DNA of 52,290 bases, taken from assembly GCA_902789445.1 (NCBI GenBank), contig CADAOB010000021.1, positions 1 to 52,290 of the forward strand, in the 5' to 3' direction. Under the pieces are notes generated by a model. The model did no database searches. It was not told the origin of the DNA and saw only the letters and a program-made list of their open reading frames with translations. This stretch comes from an uncultured Bacteroidia bacterium (GTDB lineage: Bacteria > Bacteroidota > Bacteroidia > Bacteroidales > UBA932). Positions 52,154 through 52,290 of this stretch are shown here, piece by piece (within the stretch, counting starts at the first letter, position 1; every line of letters starts with the position of its first letter). Made by a program: the position numbers and the translations under genes.

Positions 52154-52290
52154 ACGGTGCGAGCCCGCGGAGATGGCCGCTGAGGGCCGCCAGACGAGGA
52201 GTGGACGGGCTCGCAGGCCGGATGGGACGGTGCGAGCCCGCGGAGATGGCCGCTGAGGGCCGCCAGACGAAGGGCGGACGGGCTCGCAGG
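52154..52290. repeat. 73-bp tandem repeat running off the right edge
   Basis: ACGGTGCGAGCCCGCGGAGA starts at 52154 and again at 52227, a period of 73 bp; the second unit is cut by the window end. Each unit has GCGAGCCCG pairing with CGGGCTCGC about 50 bp later, and inner GGCCGC/GGGCCGCC boxes. 52047-52153 is A/T-rich, with no gene. Confidence 0.8.

Noticed and set aside
52154-52290. CRISPR array at the right edge
   Set aside because: The 73-bp units repeat whole, without unique spacers between short repeats.

Overview
This window reads as chromosomal DNA from a GC-rich member of the Bacteroidota, most likely order Bacteroidales. The evidence is gene content and signals. There is a SusC/SusD pair, an ECF sigma/FecR pair, DUF4369-type TlpA lipoproteins, a DUF5606 protein, a long NusB, a PUR-type small protein and a MetX/MetY aspartate-family cluster. 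Upstream regions carry Bacteroidota-type -7 boxes (TAnnTTTG). No rRNA, tRNA, CRISPR array, phage or transposase gene was recognised.

Layout. (1) 1-720: no gene; palindromes, a 108-bp inverted-repeat element and a degenerate heptamer array. (2) 724-7243, minus strand: aqpZ, fabG, then the chain nusB-yajC-ybbR-coaE-DUF5606-rimO. (3) 7345-12476, plus strand: PUR protein, degenerate AAA-like ATPase plus zinc-less sirtuin, rfbA, a cloverleaf-shaped repeat, and a phosphoesterase/beta-propeller fusion; an EamA transporter lies opposite. (4) 13441-19116, plus strand: a nucleoside hydrolase fusion, then a translationally coupled late-cobalamin operon (adenosyltransferase, cobyric acid synthase, threonine-phosphate decarboxylase-like enzyme, CbiB). 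(5) 19152-32824: ECF sigma and FecR, then on the minus strand a SusC-SusD-ThuA-like-TlpA-TlpA operon, and behind a terminator dsbD-tlpA. SusC and the ThuA-like gene each carry a frameshift. (6) 32914-40123, minus strand: serine hydrolase, then metY-metX-thrA-asd. (7) 40279-43007: an Lrp-family regulator coupled to a short UvrA paralogue. (8) 43069-52290: two more copies of the inverted-repeat element, a second ECF sigma/anti-sigma pair with a plug-like mini-protein, a phosphate-binding-type lipoprotein, hydrolases, an SPFH protein, and a three-gene operon of outer-membrane barrel, membrane-anchored protein and radical SAM/SPASM enzyme. The right edge is a 73-bp tandem repeat.

The strongest unexplained signal is a set of short palindromic repeats that sit inside protein genes in frame. 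A 74-bp element (family A) is present, base-identical as read here, in both the cobalamin adenosyltransferase and the neighbouring aminotransferase. Both copies are read in the same frame and add the same peptide. A diverged copy near fabG/rimO shows paired base changes that keep the stem. A second hairpin family (B) is inserted in the same aminotransferase and in rimO. rimO and thrA also carry in-frame tandem repeats. This resembles the palindromic elements known from Rickettsia proteins, but I do not know of a description in Bacteroidota.

The second theme is thiol redox tied to an outer-membrane importer: sigma/FecR, an STN-domain SusC, SusD, three TlpA-like proteins, DsbD and a ThuA-like protein with a DsbD-alpha-like tail, with no glycoside hydrolase nearby.
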